Shown one piece after another: positions 19,860-21,083 of a stretch of 21,083 nucleotides of DNA. The DNA lies in contig QFPW01000034.1 in the NCBI GenBank assembly GCA_003241785.1, positions 1 through 21,083 of the forward strand. The letters run 5' to 3'. Made by a program: the position numbers and the translations under genes. Source of the stretch: Rhodovulum sulfidophilum. GTDB lineage: Bacteria; Pseudomonadota; Alphaproteobacteria; Rhodobacterales; Rhodobacteraceae. Below the pieces are notes generated by a model that was given only the letters and a program-made list of their open reading frames with translations, was not told the DNA's origin and made no database searches. Within the stretch, counting starts at the first letter, position 1. Each line of letters begins with the position of its first letter.

Positions 19860-21077
19860 CTACCGTTCATAGCCACCGTCATCCCGCCCCCGCCGACCAC
19901 GGGTTTTCTCTGTATCCCGCCCGGCCTTGGCATCGGGAGCTTTTCGCTCTTCTCGCTCCTCCTCCCTCGGTTTCGGACGATCTCGCTGAACCTCTGGCTC
20001 CTGTGTCGGCCGTCCGAGCGCCGCGTCGAGCCTGGCGCGCACGTCCTTCTCCTCGCCCGACGTCCCCCCACGGCCCCGCTCCTGGTCCCGGGCCAGCATC
20101 CGCCTGAGCCTGTCCCCGACGCTCTCGCCGGCCTCCGGCCCATCCCGCTGCTTCTCCAGCGCGGCCCGCATGGCCGCGAGGCCAGCGCTGACCCGATCCT
20201 GCCCCTCGCCGCGCGCCTGGCCATAGGCCTCCCGCGCCGCCCCGACCCGCTCCCGCAGCTCCTCGCGGAGCGCGGCGAACACCCGCCGCGCTTCCCGCGC
20301 CTCCTCCACAGCCCGCCCGCGATCGGTGACGGGCTCATACACCCGCCCTTCCGCCTCGGCCTCTCGCGCCGCCCGTCGCTCCATGGCGTTGGCCGCCGGC
20401 CCGAGCTTCACCTCGGGCGCCCGGTCCAGCTCCTCGGCCGCCACCAGGTCACCCCGCTCCTCTGCCGCCTCACGCTGCGCCTCGAGGCTGCGATGGTCGA
20501 CCCGCTCCTCGGTCCCCACCCGCTCCAGCGCCTCGTTCTGCAGCTCCGCCCAGACGCCGCGCATCGCCTCGATCTCCGGCCCGCCGGTCTGCGCCGCGTC
20601 GAGGACGCGGGTCTTCTTGCCGAACCCGTCGTCACCCACCACCCGCGTGGTGGTGAGCACGTGGGCGTGGTGGTTGCGATCGTCGCCCTCGCGATGCGGC
20701 GCATGGATCGCCACGTCGGCCGCGACGCCGTAGCGGTCGACCAGCGCCTGGGCGAAGGCGCCAGCGATCTCGCGCCGCGCCTCGGCACCGATCTCCGCCG
20801 GCAGCGCCAGCTCCCATTCCCGCGCCACCACGGCGTTGGAGCGCACCTCCGCCGCCTCGGCCGCGTTCCACAGCGCCGCGCGATCCTGCGCCCAGTCCGG
20901 CGCTCCCTCGGGCGCCAGGATGAAGGCGTCCTCGATGCCCTGCTTGCGCGAGTAGTCGTGAACACGCCCCTCGCGCTCGCAGGCAATGACGCCGCCGGAG
21001 CGATAGGCGGCGGCCGCCGTCGCCGATCGTCCGGCGCTGCGCTTCACCGTCTTCACCGCGAGATGGTAGCTCGCCAT
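19860..21077 (-). CDS. mobA: MobQ (MobA/MobL) family relaxase
   Basis: The 405-residue protein is a nicking relaxase. Motif I has Tyr25 in AAYRSG, the same position as the active Tyr of RSF1010 MobA, and motif III reads HREGDDRNHHAHVL (128-141) with N135, H137 and H139. The C-terminal 160 residues are a charged, probably coiled tail; there is no primase or helicase domain as in full-size TraA/MobA. It cuts oriT at 1139-1150 and pilots the strand. The start at 21077 opens with the family sequence MASYHLAVKTV. Its upstream region appears at 94-143 because of the circular overlap. The gene diverges from traD-traG and heads a minus-strand series leading into the methyltransferase. Confidence 0.95.
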   Translation of the reverse strand: MASYHLAVKTVKRSAGRSATAAAAYRSGGVIACEREGRVHDYSRKQGIEDAFILAPEGAPDWAQDRAALWNAAEAAEVRSNAVVAREWELALPAEIGAEARREIAGAFAQALVDRYGVAADVAIHAPHREGDDRNHHAHVLTTTRVVGDDGFGKKTRVLDAAQTGGPEIEAMRGVWAELQNEALERVGTEERVDHRSLEAQREAAEERGDLVAAEELDRAPEVKLGPAANAMERRAAREAEAEGRVYEPVTDRGRAVEEAREARRVFAALREELRERVGAAREAYGQARGEGQDRVSAGLAAMRAALEKQRDGPEAGESVGDRLRRMLARDQERGRGGTSGEEKDVRARLDAALGRPTQEPEVQRDRPKPREEEREERKAPDAKAGRDTEKTRGRRGRDDGGYER

Positions 21078-21083
21078 CAGGCG
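20985..21083. repeat. Terminal direct repeat, right copy (circular overlap)
   Basis: Identical to bases 1-99. It holds the first 31 codons of mobA plus 6 bases upstream. On the circle, position 21084 would equal position 100, so the true upstream region of mobA is read at 94-143. Confidence 0.95.

Overview
The window reads as one complete circular plasmid opened at an arbitrary point. The first 99 bases (1-99) recur identically as the last 99 (20985-21083), so the molecule is most simply a circle of 20,984 bp that was given with its assembly overlap. The relaxase gene crosses that junction. GC content is high by eye, and gene types and order (a MobQ relaxase divergent from traD-traG around an oriT, a Rep_3 initiator with iterons, a ParA/RHH partition pair) suggest an alphaproteobacterial, probably Hyphomicrobiales-like, host. 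The host call is inference only. No rRNA, tRNA, CRISPR, complete transposon or antibiotic-resistance gene is visible.

Transfer region (about 19860-21077 and 1-3950). mobA (minus strand) faces away from an oriT whose core TAAGTGCGCCCT (1139-1150) equals the RSF1010/IncQ-type nic core and sits just after an inverted repeat. A BrnT/BrnA toxin-antitoxin operon lies between mobA and oriT, and traD, a VirD4/TraG coupling protein and a small membrane protein follow. No type IV secretion genes are present, so the plasmid should be mobilizable, bringing its own coupling protein.

Maintenance region (3954-7382). oriV carries two perfect DnaA boxes, an AT-rich heptamer tract and six 21-bp iterons. repA (Rep_3) follows on the minus strand, with two inverted iterons upstream of it. 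parA and a small RHH partner are flanked by ATGCATGC-type inverted repeats that are candidate centromere or operator sites. A Phd/PIN-domain toxin-antitoxin pair completes the block.

Accessory region (7410-13110). An XRE repressor/ImmA protease pair is divergent from an unrecognised 313-residue protein, with matched palindromic operators between them. A 46-residue Lys/Ala-rich protein, a 389-residue HTH protein, a serine resolvase with a possible res site, a small membrane protein/RHH pair and a 71-residue disordered protein follow.

Candidate defence operon (13110-19823, minus strand, immediately behind mobA). It encodes an MmeI/YeeA-like N6-adenine methyltransferase with no nuclease motif that I can see, an SF2 helicase, a GIY-YIG nuclease and a small HUH-type endonuclease-like protein, and ends at a strong terminator (13066-13097). 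The first three genes are joined by 4- and 8-base overlaps. This looks like a restriction-modification system with its activities split over separate proteins, and it does not match a named system I know. It is the best candidate here for something undescribed.

A further pattern: three genes (brnT, phd-like, resolvase) each have a sigma70-like promoter with 17-bp spacing whose -10 box ends exactly 6 nt before the ATG and no Shine-Dalgarno sequence, which predicts leaderless mRNAs. repA may be a weaker fourth case.
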